Part shown: piece by piece, positions 26,696 to 38,633 of the stretch
How the letters are laid out: each line of letters begins with the position of its first letter
How positions within the stretch are numbered: position 1 is the stretch's first letter
Assembly (NCBI GenBank): GCA_014529385.2
Contig: CM043968.1
Coordinates: forward strand, 5,134,001 to 5,198,000
Direction: 5' to 3'
DNA length: 64,000 nucleotides
Source: Adiantum capillus-veneris
Lineage: Eukaryota > Streptophyta > Polypodiopsida > Polypodiales > Pteridaceae
Position numbers and translations under genes: made by a program
Notes under the pieces: model-generated
The model's input: only the letters and a program-made list of their open reading frames with translations
What the model was told of the DNA's origin: nothing
Database searches by the model: none

Positions 26696-27000
26696 CTAGG
26701 GGCATCGGTCTTTGGCTCTTTTAACTATGGGTTCATTTGTCCTTCTTTGAGCTTGTGCCCGTGTGACTGCCTGAATAGGTATTACTATTTCGTTTTCTGA
26801 CCCCCCACTGGATGGCACTGCTTCTAGCATGTTCAAAGTAGTTTTTGATCCTTTTCTCGGGTTCTTAGGGCAATCAGGAATCAAGTGAGTAATTCCACAC
26901 TCAGTGCAATACACGTTGACTCTAATGATTTCATCGTGAGGACAGTCCCTTAGCCAATGATCTCCGCCACACTTGTAGCAGGGTCCCTTAGGCTATTGAG
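26696..27000 (-). pseudogene. E2 nucleocapsid segment with two zinc knuckles
   Basis: Reading through 27000-26850 on the minus strand gives two consecutive CX2CX3HX4C motifs: CYKCGGDHWLRDC and CTECGITHLIPDC, 12 residues apart, followed by a basic, Gln/Arg-rich segment. These bind nucleic acid in retroelement nucleocapsids. Both have three residues between the second Cys and His rather than the usual four. The first motif lies in front of the first in-frame start and is easily missed. Confidence 0.8.
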
Positions 27001-27167
27001 GTGTTCCTTGAGCTCCTCTTTGTTGGTAAGCATGCCTCTACCCACCCATGCCTTCGTTGGCTATGAACAACAGTGTTCATTCATCCAAGCTGTATCTTCC
27101 TTCTCCTGCAGCCTGTGCAACTGTTGGTGGTCCTATACTTCCAATCATGCTCCAAGGTTCTTGCATC

Positions 27168-28229
27168 TTAGGTTCTTTCCGTGGGATAATAGATAGGATT
27201 TGCTGCATATCCATTGAGATCTTCGTAATATGCATGCATAGGTACCAAAGCCTTCTCTTCTGGTTCGTTTATCGTTGGTGCGTATCTTATGCCGACCGAT
27301 CGTACTCTTGGTAGGGGTGGTTGTTGCCCCAATACTGGTTGTGGTCTTTCAACTCCTACAGATCCTGGTAGGTTACCTGCTTGATACCTAAGCATCGGTG
27401 GGATTTGAGGAGATGCTACCTAAGCTGGAGGAGCATATGGTCGCTCTCTCACATATCCCTTGTTATAATAACATTCCTCCATCACATGGTTTATCCATTT
27501 TTGTTCAATAGCACACCACTTAAGCTGCTTAGCCTGAGGCTTGGCATACATATTAAATTTTTTTAGCACTTCTTCCACAAGCTGCTCCTGGGTTACAGCT
27601 ACTTCTCCTTTCGATGTTGTCTTAGCGGACTTGCTTCCACTTTGTTGTGAGCATGAATCGTCATCAAGATCCTTAAATTCACCCTCCTTGTAGACCGCAC
27701 AATTGTCTACAAGGTAAAGAGCTTCCTTAGTTAACTCATTTAACGTTGTGCTCCTCTTCATATGTATGTCCTTCTGGAGATCTGTGTTTCTCAGTCCTTG
27801 AATAAATATAAGCATAAGTCTGGACTGGGTTGGTAGTTCTTCCATCGGGCAGAACTTCACATATCTCTTTAGTCGTAGGGCTGCCTTTCGCACAGATTCC
27901 CCTTCTTTCTGTTTGAATTTATGGATTTGTGAAACTGTATTATGAGCTATCCCCCTTTGTGAGAATTCCTCAATAAACTCGTCAAAAACCTCCTCCATAG
28001 ATTCAAAATCTCTACGCTCCACAAAATCAAACCACGTGGCGGCATCCTCTTCTAGGGTAAGTCCAAACCCTGCAAATTGAGTAGGAAAATCTAAAACTTC
28101 TTCAGCTCTAATTACATGCACAAAGGCTGCTACATGATCCCTAGGATCTCTTTTTCCTGTGTATTTCTTGTTTACCCATTTTTGCACATGAGAAGGTCTA
28201 ATTCTACGATGGTCTACAAATCTCATCAT
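27168..28229 (-). pseudogene. E2 gag (capsid) protein
   Basis: The reading from 28229 to 27420 matches the plant gypsy gag core: WVNKKYTGKRDPRDHVAAF, then AATWFDFVERRDFESMEEVF, FSQRGIAHNT and FKQKEGESVRKAALRLKRY, the retrotransposon-gag pattern. After a TAG at 27420 the same frame continues to 27168 with a Pro/Gln-rich linker before TAA. A frame change then leads to the zinc knuckles. It would form the virus-like particle. Confidence 0.8.
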
Positions 28230-28419
28230 TGGTTCTCCTCGTCCTACTCGATATACCTCCTCTAGCCTTCGGTAGTGGGAGGGTTCCTCTCCCAGAGGTG
28301 CTCCTAAGCCATAATTTCTAACGATTCTTGCAAGAGGTGGTTCATCTCTCCGAACTCATTCTCTTTGATCTCGTTCTATGGGTTGTCTTCCGGGCTCTGC
28401 CGACTCTCGAGTTTTTGGC

Positions 28420-29197
28420 TTACTCTCGCCTTAATACTGTCAATGGAGTGGTGGTTCTTGTAAATCTCTTAGCCCCCGTGCGGCTAAATAACCACCTCTG
28501 TTTTGGTCTTGTTCTAATGTCGCACTTTGTTCTGGGATATTTGTCATCTAGCAGGAGGGTGTTATCTTTGTTGAATTGTGGAAACTCTTTCCAAAAAGTG
28601 CCCAAGACTAGAAAGAGCATATGTTCCCCTTGCTCGTCAAGCCATGAGCTTCTATTGCATGCCTCCTTTATAATCCACCCATTCAAGCACCTGCAGGCCT
28701 GACTCACAATTCTAAAGCGACTTGTGTTCCAGACGTACACTTCAACAATCTGGCTAGCCCCAAGAACAAACCACTCTACAAAATGGTGCACATAGTGGTT
28801 CAGATTATTGTCCTACTTCACCTTCCAAAAGTACAACATGTCCACGTTAGGCGGGCTTGGTCCCTCTCTCTTGTCATGAGTGACAATAAGCAGATCATTA
28901 GTATTAATGATCAAGGCAGGCCTATTATCGTGTGAAAGGTGAGGGACACGAAATGGTTTCAAAATAGAGGCTTTAGTCGGCGGTGAAGGGACAATGATGC
29001 CTCTACCCTTTTCTTGGATATATTAGATGGATGTATCCATAAAAGCTCTTAGAGACGTCAAGGCTTCTAATTCAAATTTCAAAGTCGTATTCCTTTGCTG
29101 CCAATCGTAACATAAACAACATCGGAGAGTAAGATCATATCGTGCTTGGATGGACTTATGTGCACAAGCTTGAATGCTTCTATTCAACTTCTATTAA
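28420..29197 (-). pseudogene. E2 N-terminal ORF upstream of gag
   Basis: A minus-strand frame stays coding-like from 29197 to 28420 except for a TAA at about 29023 and a TAG at about 28814. It includes ARYDLTLRCCLCYDWQQRN, HDNRPALIINTNDLLIVTHD and HHFVEWFVLGASQIVEVYVW. It is in a different frame from gag (28229), with a break near 28.3-28.4 kb. Not recognised; likely the N-terminal domain of the gag polyprotein or a separate leader ORF. Confidence 0.45.
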
Positions 29198-29229
29198 AGA
29201 ATTCAAAGCAAATCAAAAAATAATTGACA

Positions 29230-30790
29230 AATCTTATCGAAACGCTTTCTAGGCATTTCTAAGCGCTTTCTAACCACTTGTTTAACACCTTTTAACCACC
29301 TAGTGAGCACCATTGAGCACTTTAGATCACTTTCTAACCACCTGATCACCACTTTCTAAGCACCTAGTTACCACTTTCTTGACAACATAAAGCATTTCAG
29401 ATCACTTTCTAGAAACCTATTTAGCAACATTGAGCACTTCAAAGCACTTTCTTACCACCAAGTCACCACTTTATACTCCTTGTGAGCAAAGAAAGTGCTT
29501 CAGAGTGCAGATTGGTTCCTTGAAAGAACTTTGAATTACTTTCTAAGCACCATTCAGCATTGTGGAGCACTTCAAAGTAGACTCTTCACTCAATCCTCAC
29601 CACTTGGACTAAACTTCATAACCACCTAGTAAGCAGTTAAGAGCGATGTCAAAGTACTTCAAAGTACTTTTAAGGACCCTTTCAACACTTTCTCACCACC
29701 TATTAAGCACTTTCTAAGCACCTGGTTACCATTTTCTTGGAACCATAAAGAATTTCAAATCACTTTATGACCCCTTTATGACCACCTACTATTGAGCAAC
29801 AATGAGCACTTCAAAGCACTTTCTTACCACCTAGTCACCACTTTTATTCCTTGTGAGTAGTTTAAGTGCTTCAGATTGCAGATTGGTTCCTTGAAAGCAC
29901 TTTGAACTACTTTATAAGCACCATTCAATATTGTGGAGTACTTTAAAGCAGTCTCTTCACTCAATCCTTTCCACTTGGTCAAAACTTTATAACCACCTAG
30001 TAAATAGTATAGAGCTATGTCAAAGCACTTTAAAGTCCATTCAAGGTCACTTTCAACACTTTCAAGCACTTTCTCACCACTTTCTGACCACATATTAAGC
30101 ACTTTCAAGCATATTGTAGGCACCATTGAGTATTTCAACGCACTTTCTAACCACCTGGTTACCACTTTCTTTGCACCATAAATCATTTCAAATCACTTTC
30201 TGGCCACCTATCGAGCAACATTGAGCACTTCAAAGCACTTTCTTACCACCTAGTCACCACTATGTGCTCCTTGTGAGGAGTTTAAGTGCTTCAAAGTGCC
30301 GATTGCTTCCTTGAAGTACTTTCTAAGCACCATTCAACATTGTGGAGCACTTCAAAGCAGTCTCTTTACTTAATCCTTATCACTTGGTCAAAACTTCATA
30401 ACCACCTAGTAAGCAGTTTAGAGCTATATCAAAGCATTTAAAAGTAGTTTGAAGGACCTTTCAACACTTTGAATCACTTTGAAACACTTTCTTACCACCT
30501 ATCAAGCATTTTCAAGCATATTGTAGGCACCATTGAGCATTTCAAAGCACTTTTAGGTGCTTTTAAGGCACTTGTAAGCACTTTCTAGGCACCAGTGAGC
30601 ACTATGAAGCTTTTTCTAACCACTTGGTCAGTACTTCCTACTTCAAGTAAGCAGTTTAGACCTATCTCAAAGCACTTCATAACATGAATCACTTCTAGTC
30701 TGCAGTCTAACCACTTGGTCAACAAATTCTACTTATCTATTGAGCAATTTGAATTTATCACAAAGCACTTCTAGGCACTTTTAGCAACAA
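29230..30790. repeat. Tandem array of CACTTTCTAACCACC motifs, higher-order unit about 370-420 bp
   Basis: Short motifs (AAAGCACTTTCTAACCACCT and variants) recur every 20-40 bp. A longer unit is visible: GAGCACTTCAAAGCACTTTC followed by TTACCACC starts at about 29432, 29804 and 30223, each followed by GTGAG..GTGCTTCA..TGC and GATTG.TTCCTTGAA. Non-coding. Confidence 0.85.
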
Positions 30791-31474
30791 GCTTACCTAC
30801 AAGGAGTCCAAATCTTCTTTAAGATACCCCAAATCAATAGTGGCACCTGCCTTGGATAGCATCTTGGTGATAGTTGTGACCTCTACCTCTTTGCGGTCCA
30901 CCTCCTATGGATCTGAATCGGGTGAGGTCTTGAGAACCTCTAGCTCCTTGTTTAGTCGGTCCAATTCCCTATAGAAGTCACTGTAATCAAAAAAATGCCC
31001 TTCACTTCTAAGCCACAGTTCCCTCTTTTCCTACAACTGCACTTTCACCTCGTCCAGTAGCCTTTTTTGCTCATTCTCATGGCCACTAAGTCCCTCCGCC
31101 ATGCTAAGCACCAATTGAATATACATTGACATATCTACTACCTGAAATGGCTACATCTTGCTTGCCTACATTGTCGATATTGATGACAAGGCACCATCAT
31201 AGATAGATGCTTCTATTTGAATGACACATGTCAAGCCATAATCGGTGTGGAACTTGTTGATATTTCACTCCAAACCTCCTTTTTGCATCTTGCAGTTTTC
31301 AAGGACATTGCCACCAAAGCTTGCCCATGCAATCCGATGTCCAATTGGATCACTCACTATTGTTGGACACCTCTCATACAGGAAACCCCGGTTTTCTAGC
31401 TGGATGGGATTGCTTGATATACCTTCTGGTACAAAATCCAACACTTGTCAACAATGCCATGTCCACTAGCATCA
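30791..31474. other. No gene seen
   Basis: Plus-strand ORFs at 31217-31509 overlap each other in three frames and lack domain sense. The right end of this stretch joins the E3 gypsy remnant. Confidence 0.45.
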
Positions 31475-33265
31475 ATCGTGTAACCAAAAAGAAGGGTCTT
31501 TTGAAATAAGGAAGTTGTAAAAGAGGGGCATGTGTGAGTACATATTTGAGTGTTTCAAAACATTTTTTATGTTGGTCATTACAAGTGAAAGATGTGTTTT
31601 CTTTTCAATAGGTTTGTGAGTGGTGAAAGTAAGTATGCAAAATTTCAAATGAGTTTTTTATAATAACTACACAAACCAAGAAAAGAATGAATCTCATGAA
31701 TAGATTGAGGTCTAGGCCATTCCTTGATGCATTGATCCCTCTTAGGATCCACACAAACTCCTTCACCAGAGACAATGTGACCTAAATATTCAATCTCAGT
31801 TTTGAAAAATAAGTTTTCTCATAATTCAAATAAAGTTGTCTTTCATGCAACAATTTAAAAATCAAAGTCAAATGTGTATAATGGTCTTTTTCATTGTTAC
31901 TGATAGATCTTCAGCAAAATATTCTTTAAATTTCATTAAACAATTATTTTGATAAGGAGACAACTTGTCTTCATGTTATTCAATTTCATTAATTAGAATA
32001 AAAAATTGTTTGTTATCTTTTTTTGAGCTAACCTTTTAGCCTGAGTGTGACTAAGAAGGGGTTCTAGTTCTAGCTTTTGGTTAGCTTGTGATGTGAAATA
32101 TTTTTTATTATGTGTGATAGTGAGTGTATTCTTATCATAGTCAAAATCTGGATTGAAATGATGTCTCTAACACATACCCAGAATTATATCTGTGTTTTGC
32201 AATGGTGCTACTAAGAAATCTTGTGATTCAACGAAGCCTAGTAAGTGGTATTGCAAATCTTAACCATTTACACACAATTTATTTTGGTTCTTTCGAAAGC
32301 TACTTTTATCTTATAATTTGTGGGAGTCATATGCAATTTTAACTTTTGTACAACCATTTTTCTTTGCCCAAAACCTATAATTGCTTGATTGTGGTCGATG
32401 TTGATTGTAATGTTGCATCCATCATTGTCCATTAGTGTCGTTGGTCCTTGATTGAGGTGTAGTAGGATTTGTACATTGTGATGGTGAAAGAGAAATATAT
32501 CTTTTTCTGATTGGCTACCTACTTGCAGTTAGATTTTTACCTTTCGTCTATTCAACCTCATGAGCTAAAGAAATAGGCTTTCCAATGTATGAGAATGAAA
32601 TTTGTTGACCTTCGCAGATAAATTATACTCCAAACTAGCAATATATTTGCATTTGAAAGTAGAGTGAGAAACTTTTTCTACATTTTTAAGAGCAAGTAGA
32701 ATTCGCCAAAATTTGTCTGTGTACTGTGTAACAATTTTCCATGGCCTAGATTGAAGAGTGTCTCGTACAGCTCTAGCTTTCTCTTTGTAATGAGAAGGAA
32801 GAAAGTACTTCATTATCATTCTTTGAAATTTATCCCAACTTCGTGATCATTTGTGTTATTTGTGAGTCACAAATCACCAAGGAGAAGCACATTCCGTCAT
32901 TTGATTTACTACACACTTAATTTTGTTTTGTTCGCTCAACTTTTCTTCTTGAAAGTAGTCATCCAAGGGTGATAGCCAAAAGAGAAGCACACGAGCATCC
33001 TTCTTCCATCATATTTTACAAAAGTAGATGCCTTTTTAGAGACCTTTTTTTTCCTTGTCTTGGCTTGAGCATCCAAAGTATATTTAATCACTTTGATAAG
33101 CCACTTATCTTCATTGTCATCTTCATGATTGCATTTGTGGGAACTCCACTTTTGTAACTTCTCAAGATTTTCTTGAAGGAGAGTACGTGCAACATGTTTC
33201 TTTTCAAGCTCTTCAAAAAGCACATCAATCTTTTGATCCATAGCAAGAGAATCTTGGATACTCAT
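31475..33265 (-). pseudogene. Ty3/gypsy remnant E3 (gag, protease, RT thumb, start of RNase H)
   Basis: Minus-strand pieces in order: gag N-terminal piece at 33265-32936 (Lys/Glu-rich, KIDVLFEELEKKH); gag piece at 32819-32565 (QSRPWKIVTQYTDKFW); protease C-terminal half at about 32350-32000, whose reading with frame changes includes ILGM.W and DYDKN segments; RT connection at about 31905-31700 with GHIVSGEGVCVDPKRDQC, EWPRPQSIHEIHSFLGLCSY; and the start of RNase H at about 31560-31475 (TLKYVLTHAPLLQLPYF). The RT palm with YVDD is missing, as is integrase. Many stops and frame changes. Confidence 0.75.
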
Positions 33266-34113
33266 AGTTGCTTAGCTCAAGCAAAAGAAAAGTTAAAATG
33301 TAGATGTAAATCCAAAATATATGCAAGAGTTAAATTTTTTTTAAAAAGTATAAGTAAATGAATAAGATGATATTTTTTTATGTTGAATGAACCTTTTTTT
33401 TTTCCAAGAAGATCTCTAGTAAATATGCAAAGCCTTTGAACAATCCAAAATGGTGGATAAAAGGTGTTACAAGAGTGTCTTCTTGTTTCCTTGATGATTA
33501 AAAGAATGATGGCATGATGAAAAGGTCACCTTAAATACAAAATGATGTATTGTGATTGTATCTAGCTTCATTGTAATCTTCCATGATACAAAATCCCTAG
33601 GGGAGGGAAGGATTGACCTTTTCAACCCTCGATATTGTGTCATCTCTTCTTCTCTTACATCCAGATTCTCTCTTTAATTGGTTGTTTATACTTACAGCTG
33701 TCATATATTGTCAAGCCGATTAAACATGTAATATGAATATTTTGTTTTAATATTAATAACTAGTGATGGTGACAATGAGTTACATCTTTCATTACATTGG
33801 TATAAGAGACCGGGCTAGCATCTTCTTCCATGGAGTATAATTTATCTGCGAAGGTCAACAAATTTCATTCTCATACATTGGAAAGGCTATTTCTTTAGCT
33901 CATGAGGTTGAATAGATGAAAGGTAAAAATCTAACTCCAAGTAGGTAGCCACTCAGAAAAAGATATATTTCTCTTTCACCATCACAATGTACAAATCCTA
34001 CTACACCTCAATCAAGGACCACGACACTAATGGACAATGATGGATGCAACATTACAATCAACATCGACCACAATCAAGCAATTATAGATTTTGGGCAAAG
34101 TTAAAATTATACT
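32345..34113. repeat. Long inverted repeat, about 280-bp arms
   Basis: The right arm 33835-34113 is the near-perfect reverse complement of about 32345-32630 (only a handful of differences). The left arm covers the gag-protease junction of E3. The spacer is about 1.2 kb. Next to the right arm a small palindrome TGGGCAAAG...CTTTGCCCA lies at about 34093-34135. Confidence 0.85.
33270..33834. other. Spacer of the inverted repeat, no gene seen
   Basis: AT-rich; short ORFs only. Confidence 0.4.
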
Positions 34114-34140
34114 ATTATACTATTTTTCTTTGCCCATTTA

Positions 34141-35031
34141 AGAGCATGACCCGGCTAGGGCTTGGAGGCATCACACAAAGAATGTGCGAGAGCGTCATCG
34201 GATGCAAAGATTGAGAGGATTCAAGAGCGTGCATCCTCCAATGCAAATAGAAATCATCCCAAATCAACTAATGCTAATCGCACATCAAGCATCAATACAA
34301 GCAATCATCTACACACATCAAGCAATGAAGTGAAACACACTAATCTTGGAGTCTCTCAATCACAACTCTAATTACATGCATTGACGATTAAGCACGCAAG
34401 ATCGCATTCAAGTCGGCCACCCCAACCATGCCAATCATGGTGTTCAAATCAAGTCACACATAATCAAATTAAGCTCAAGGATTCTTAAACCTACACACAC
34501 ACAAGGACACCATTAGAGGACAACTCTAATCCCTCAATCACAAGTACGCCCACTCCACTTAATCGAGAGAGTTAGATAAGGACTCCACTAATCGGAGTAG
34601 CTTAGCATAAGTAAGAGTTAGATTAGAAAGATCAACACTTCAAAACAATGAAGGAAAGTAGAGAAACATGATTGACAACATAATGAAAACTAGATTAATT
34701 AAGAGAGGATTACACTAATTACATATGATTAGCACTAGCCTTCTAAGCATGGGCATTAAGCTCAAAGGCTAGGCCATCAAGAGCTACTCTAGGGAGAGAG
34801 TTCTCAAAAGGACCACTCCAGAATGACCTCTCATTAAGCATAGGGCTCTTTTATAGCTTTGGGCCTCAACCCCTTCAACTATGGGATAAAGTGAGCTCTC
34901 TAGCTTAGACTCATACAACTTTGGAACTCCTAAATGAGCCCAAGCCATATACAATGAAAAATAAATATTGTGTACTATGGCACATCTACAGCTTGGTGCA
35001 TAATTGGTGTAGTCGTTAGCCGCTGCTAACA
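34141..35031 (-). repeat. E1 3' LTR (truncated at its outer end)
   Basis: It matches the split 5' LTR without interruption, running through GCGAGAGCGTCATCGG at 34187-34202, where the other copy carries the gypsy. The outermost part seen in the other copy (40586-40705, including the (GA)n tract) is absent here. Confidence 0.9.
34848..34856 (-). promoter_or_regulatory. TATA box of the E1 3' LTR
   Basis: Minus-strand CTATAAAAG, about 175 bp inside the LTR start and identical in the other LTR copy at 52698-52706. Confidence 0.65.
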
Positions 35032-35043
35032 CTCCCCCCTTCC
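35032..35043 (-). other. E1 polypurine tract
   Basis: Minus-strand GGAAGGGGGGAG abuts the TGTTAGCAGC LTR start. It closely resembles the E2 tract GGAGGGGGGGAG, suggesting E1 and E2 use related replication machinery. Confidence 0.87.
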
Positions 35044-38000
35044 TAATTTGACGCACGTCCTCGTGTGCCGGTGAAGCAAAACACGGTGACATGGTAGAAA
35101 GCAAGTCCATGGAAGAAATGTTGAGCTGCAAAACATAAGAACAAGTAATGAGCATCAAAGGCCACCAAGAATGAATAAAACATGAATCATAAATGAACAA
35201 TCATGCAAAGTGATTTTTTGCTTCTAAAAGATGGGTCAATCATAGTCAAAAACTAAACAACATAAAGCAAAAAAAATACTCAAACTATTGTGAAGATTAA
35301 ACCACTTGAAATTTCAGTTTTATGCAAGAAACACAAGCAATCAATTATGACCCTAGGCTAATGAAAGTTAATAAACCTACTAGCCTAAAAACTATGTGAA
35401 CGATCTTAATAAATCATTCAAGTCTATCATGTCTATGGGCTATAAAAAATCTCCTAATCTATTAGTACATCGTCAAAGTTTTTTGAAGCTCATGGAAGTT
35501 TTGATTTAGTCATTCATTGAAAAATTAAGGCACAATCACAAGGCTACCACCCCAAGGCAAGTCTAAGTGCGACTCTCAGCTCCTTGAACCCTCAAGAAGG
35601 TGTTCCAAAAGCCTACTAGCTTACCAAGGTGACGGCTAACCCCTATCAACCCAGGGCATCGATTTAGGGCCTTGACCAAGTAAGCCAAGGTGATTTCCCT
35701 CGCCTGCCAAGTGCCAATAAGGCGCTAGGCTTCACATAGACACAACTTAACATAGAATTTTTATTTTCATGTGCCTTAATAGCATTTTTGCTACTTTTTT
35801 GGACACTTCTTTGCTTCATGGTTCATTTTTTAGCACATTTTTATTGCTTCCTTTATGAGATACTAATGGCAATTGGACTAAAAAAGACTAAAACCTAATC
35901 ATAGCTTTAGGTCATGACAAAAATGAGTGGAGTATTAAGACTATCACTAAGAATCTAGGACTAGCAAGAAATAATCCTACATTAACTTAAGGTCAAGGCC
36001 AATTACCTATGATTAGCACACATAAAACCTAATTTTTTGATGATTTAATTTTCACAAAGCAAAGTGTTGAAACTTTAAAATGCCTAGCTTTCTAACATGA
36101 AAAAACCATAGCTTAGAAGCAAAATTTCACTTAAACCAAGAAAGAGAATGGAGAGATGAACAAAGAGCAAAATCATGGAAGGATTACACCTATTCATGCT
36201 CTTTTGATCATCCTTGAGCAAACACCTCCCTTTGTGTAGAGAAGTCTCTTGATCTTTTTATTTGCAAAAGAAGCTGATTTGAAGCTAAGTGTGAACACAA
36301 GCTCCAAAAGCCAATTATTGAAAGACAAAAGCACACAAAAAACATTAATGAAAACCTAAAGCTAGGGTCTTGCATACCCGAATTTGACAAAGGGAAAAAA
36401 CCTAAGGGAAAAAAATGCCTTTGGTTATGCACATGATGCTCTAAAGTAGCAAATTTATGCATGCATAACAACAATGAGAGAGATAAAATGCTTCTACATA
36501 AGCACTTTTGAAAATTTTTACAATCTCTCATGCATGATTCAAAAGTTTGCTAAGTGTTAGCTCACTTAAAATATGGAATTTAAAACAAGTCAAGAGCTAA
36601 AAAATAATGCAACTTTGATGAAATGAAGTGGCCAAATTTTACAATTTAAAGCTTTCCAAAAAGTTGGCTAACAACTAGCTCACATGAAATTTTCAAAAAA
36701 AAATAGTGCAATCTATGAGCTAGAGATGACTGCAACTTGATGAAATGAAATGAATGGCTCTCACTAGCCAAATTTGTACTTGAAAGCTCAAAAAAGTTGG
36801 GTAAATACTAGCTCAATAATGAAAAGTTTTCCATTTTTAGACCAAGCTATGAGCTAGCATATATACAACTTTAATCCAAACAATTGGAATGGCTCTAAGT
36901 AGCCAAATTTTGCAATATTGCAATGATGATCCCTTCTTGGATCATTTGGACTCACACACGGTCTACCACAACCCTTCAAAACAAAACTCAATCATTAGTA
37001 CTTTTAGGGATATGAACATCCAATATAAGCATTAAAAAATGCACAAAGCCAAGTTCAAATTTTTACGCATACTTTGTCCATCAAAACAACATCAATTTTA
37101 ATGCTTTCCAATAATTTCTCATTCAATTCAAGCATTAAAAATTCACAAGCAATGTTAAGTTTAAGCACAAAGTACGACTAAGCAAGCACAACTCATCATC
37201 TAGTGTAACTCTCACATGAAGCTCACATGCATTTCAAATAGAGCTTGCCATTTTAGTGCAATGATAATTTCAATCAAGCCAAGCACTAAACCACACATGA
37301 GCCAAATTTTTAGTGCAAGTAAGGCAATCACAAAATCATGGCTTTACTCAATGCCCACACGTTGCTCTTACATAGCAAATACGAAATACATAGAAAAGAG
37401 AGACAAAAAGCATATGAGGACATAATTTTCATCTTTGCAAAGGCAATTTGCCAAATTTTGTATCATCGAGTAAACTGTTGCCCAAGAGCTCCATCATTTA
37501 GTGCAAAAAAGCATTTGGCATTCAAAATATGCACTAAAAGAGTCATAAGCATCGACAATCTAGTGCAATCCATGAAGTGGACCACAATCCATGACACAAC
37601 TTATGCAACAACATGCTCTCATGCATCAAGTTTTTGCATATGAAGCTAGAAAAGAGAGACCAAGTTTTATGTAGATGCACACAAATGATTATCTCGAGAC
37701 CTCATGTGTTACTAGGACACATTACAGAAAAGAGATTGTCATTCCTCCATGAGTGACCAAGTGAGAATAACACATATAATTTCTGGGGCACTCAAATTTT
37801 ACAAGTGCTAGATGCAAGGATGTTCAAGCCTGGCATACCCAAGCATTGTATCTTCCCTTCCTTTTAGTCAACAAAAACTCGTCCTTTTTAATCACCGCTT
37901 CAAGTAGATTGATTGTTAGTGCGCAAAGAAAAAATTCCCATAAAATCATGCACAATACTTATCCATGCAAGGAAGTAAGCGGATGGTTAATTCTTTGCTC

Positions 38001-38594
38001 AATAGCGGTTTCCATTTTCTCTTTTACTGAAGGTCAGACACGTCTCCAATGGTAATGTAAGGATATGAGTTTTTAAAAGGGGAGGAAGGTGATCCGTGAG
38101 AAGCATCCCCTACACATTATTAATTTTATTTTCTTTTCAAAAATTAATTTTCAATGGCGGCGTTCTCCAGCCAATTACGTGCAGAGGCTCAGAATGAGCT
38201 CGGGAGAGGTTGTGGATTGTGGGAGCCCTGGGAGGATGGTCTCTGTGTAGGTTTGTGATGATGGTAGAGGCGCAGCCAGCAGGTGTTACCGGGGGTAATT
38301 ATGCTGAGAAAGCGTGCGTGTGTGTGTGAGGTGTACTCTGGCCTGTGCTGCAGAGTGCGTGAACTGCAACCGGGATCAACGCGATGTGCGTGTTTATGAA
38401 AGCGCATAATCAGGCAGCGCGCGTGTGTGTGTGTGTGTGAAGCCGATTTGGCATTTTTTGAAAACCGTGTGTGTGTGTGTGTGTGTGAGTAAAGCCAGGG
38501 CAAGTGGCCTGAGGGGAGCAGAGCGGAATCCGTGGAAGATGGAGTGTGTGGGGTCGTGCCAAGCCAGCACTACAGATCAGGCTAAAAAATGCGC

Positions 38595-38633
<39 letters not shown>

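Larger units (their letters stand above)
18253..29197 (-). mobile_element. Large non-autonomous LTR retroelement E2
   Basis: Read on the minus strand the order is gag-like N-terminal ORF, gag, paired zinc knuckles, aspartic protease, a non-coding segment with four 284-bp repeats, a long coiled-coil ORF2, polypurine tract and 3' LTR. No RT, RNase H or integrase motif was found anywhere in the 11 kb. The left end is defined by the LTR; the right end is an estimate, set where the most upstream in-frame coding sense begins, because no 5' LTR or PBS was found. With gag and protease but no polymerase, it would need RT and integrase from another element. Confidence 0.75.

Noticed and set aside
29230-30790. 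Possible CRISPR-like array because of regular short repeats
   Set aside because: Repeats are imperfect, spacers are themselves repetitive, and the context is a eukaryotic genome; it is a tandem array.
28230-31000. 5' LTR or PBS for E2 on the right side
   Set aside because: No TGTTAGAAGAAG start, no TGGTATCAGAGC or TGGCGCC site and no match to 18253-19184 could be found.
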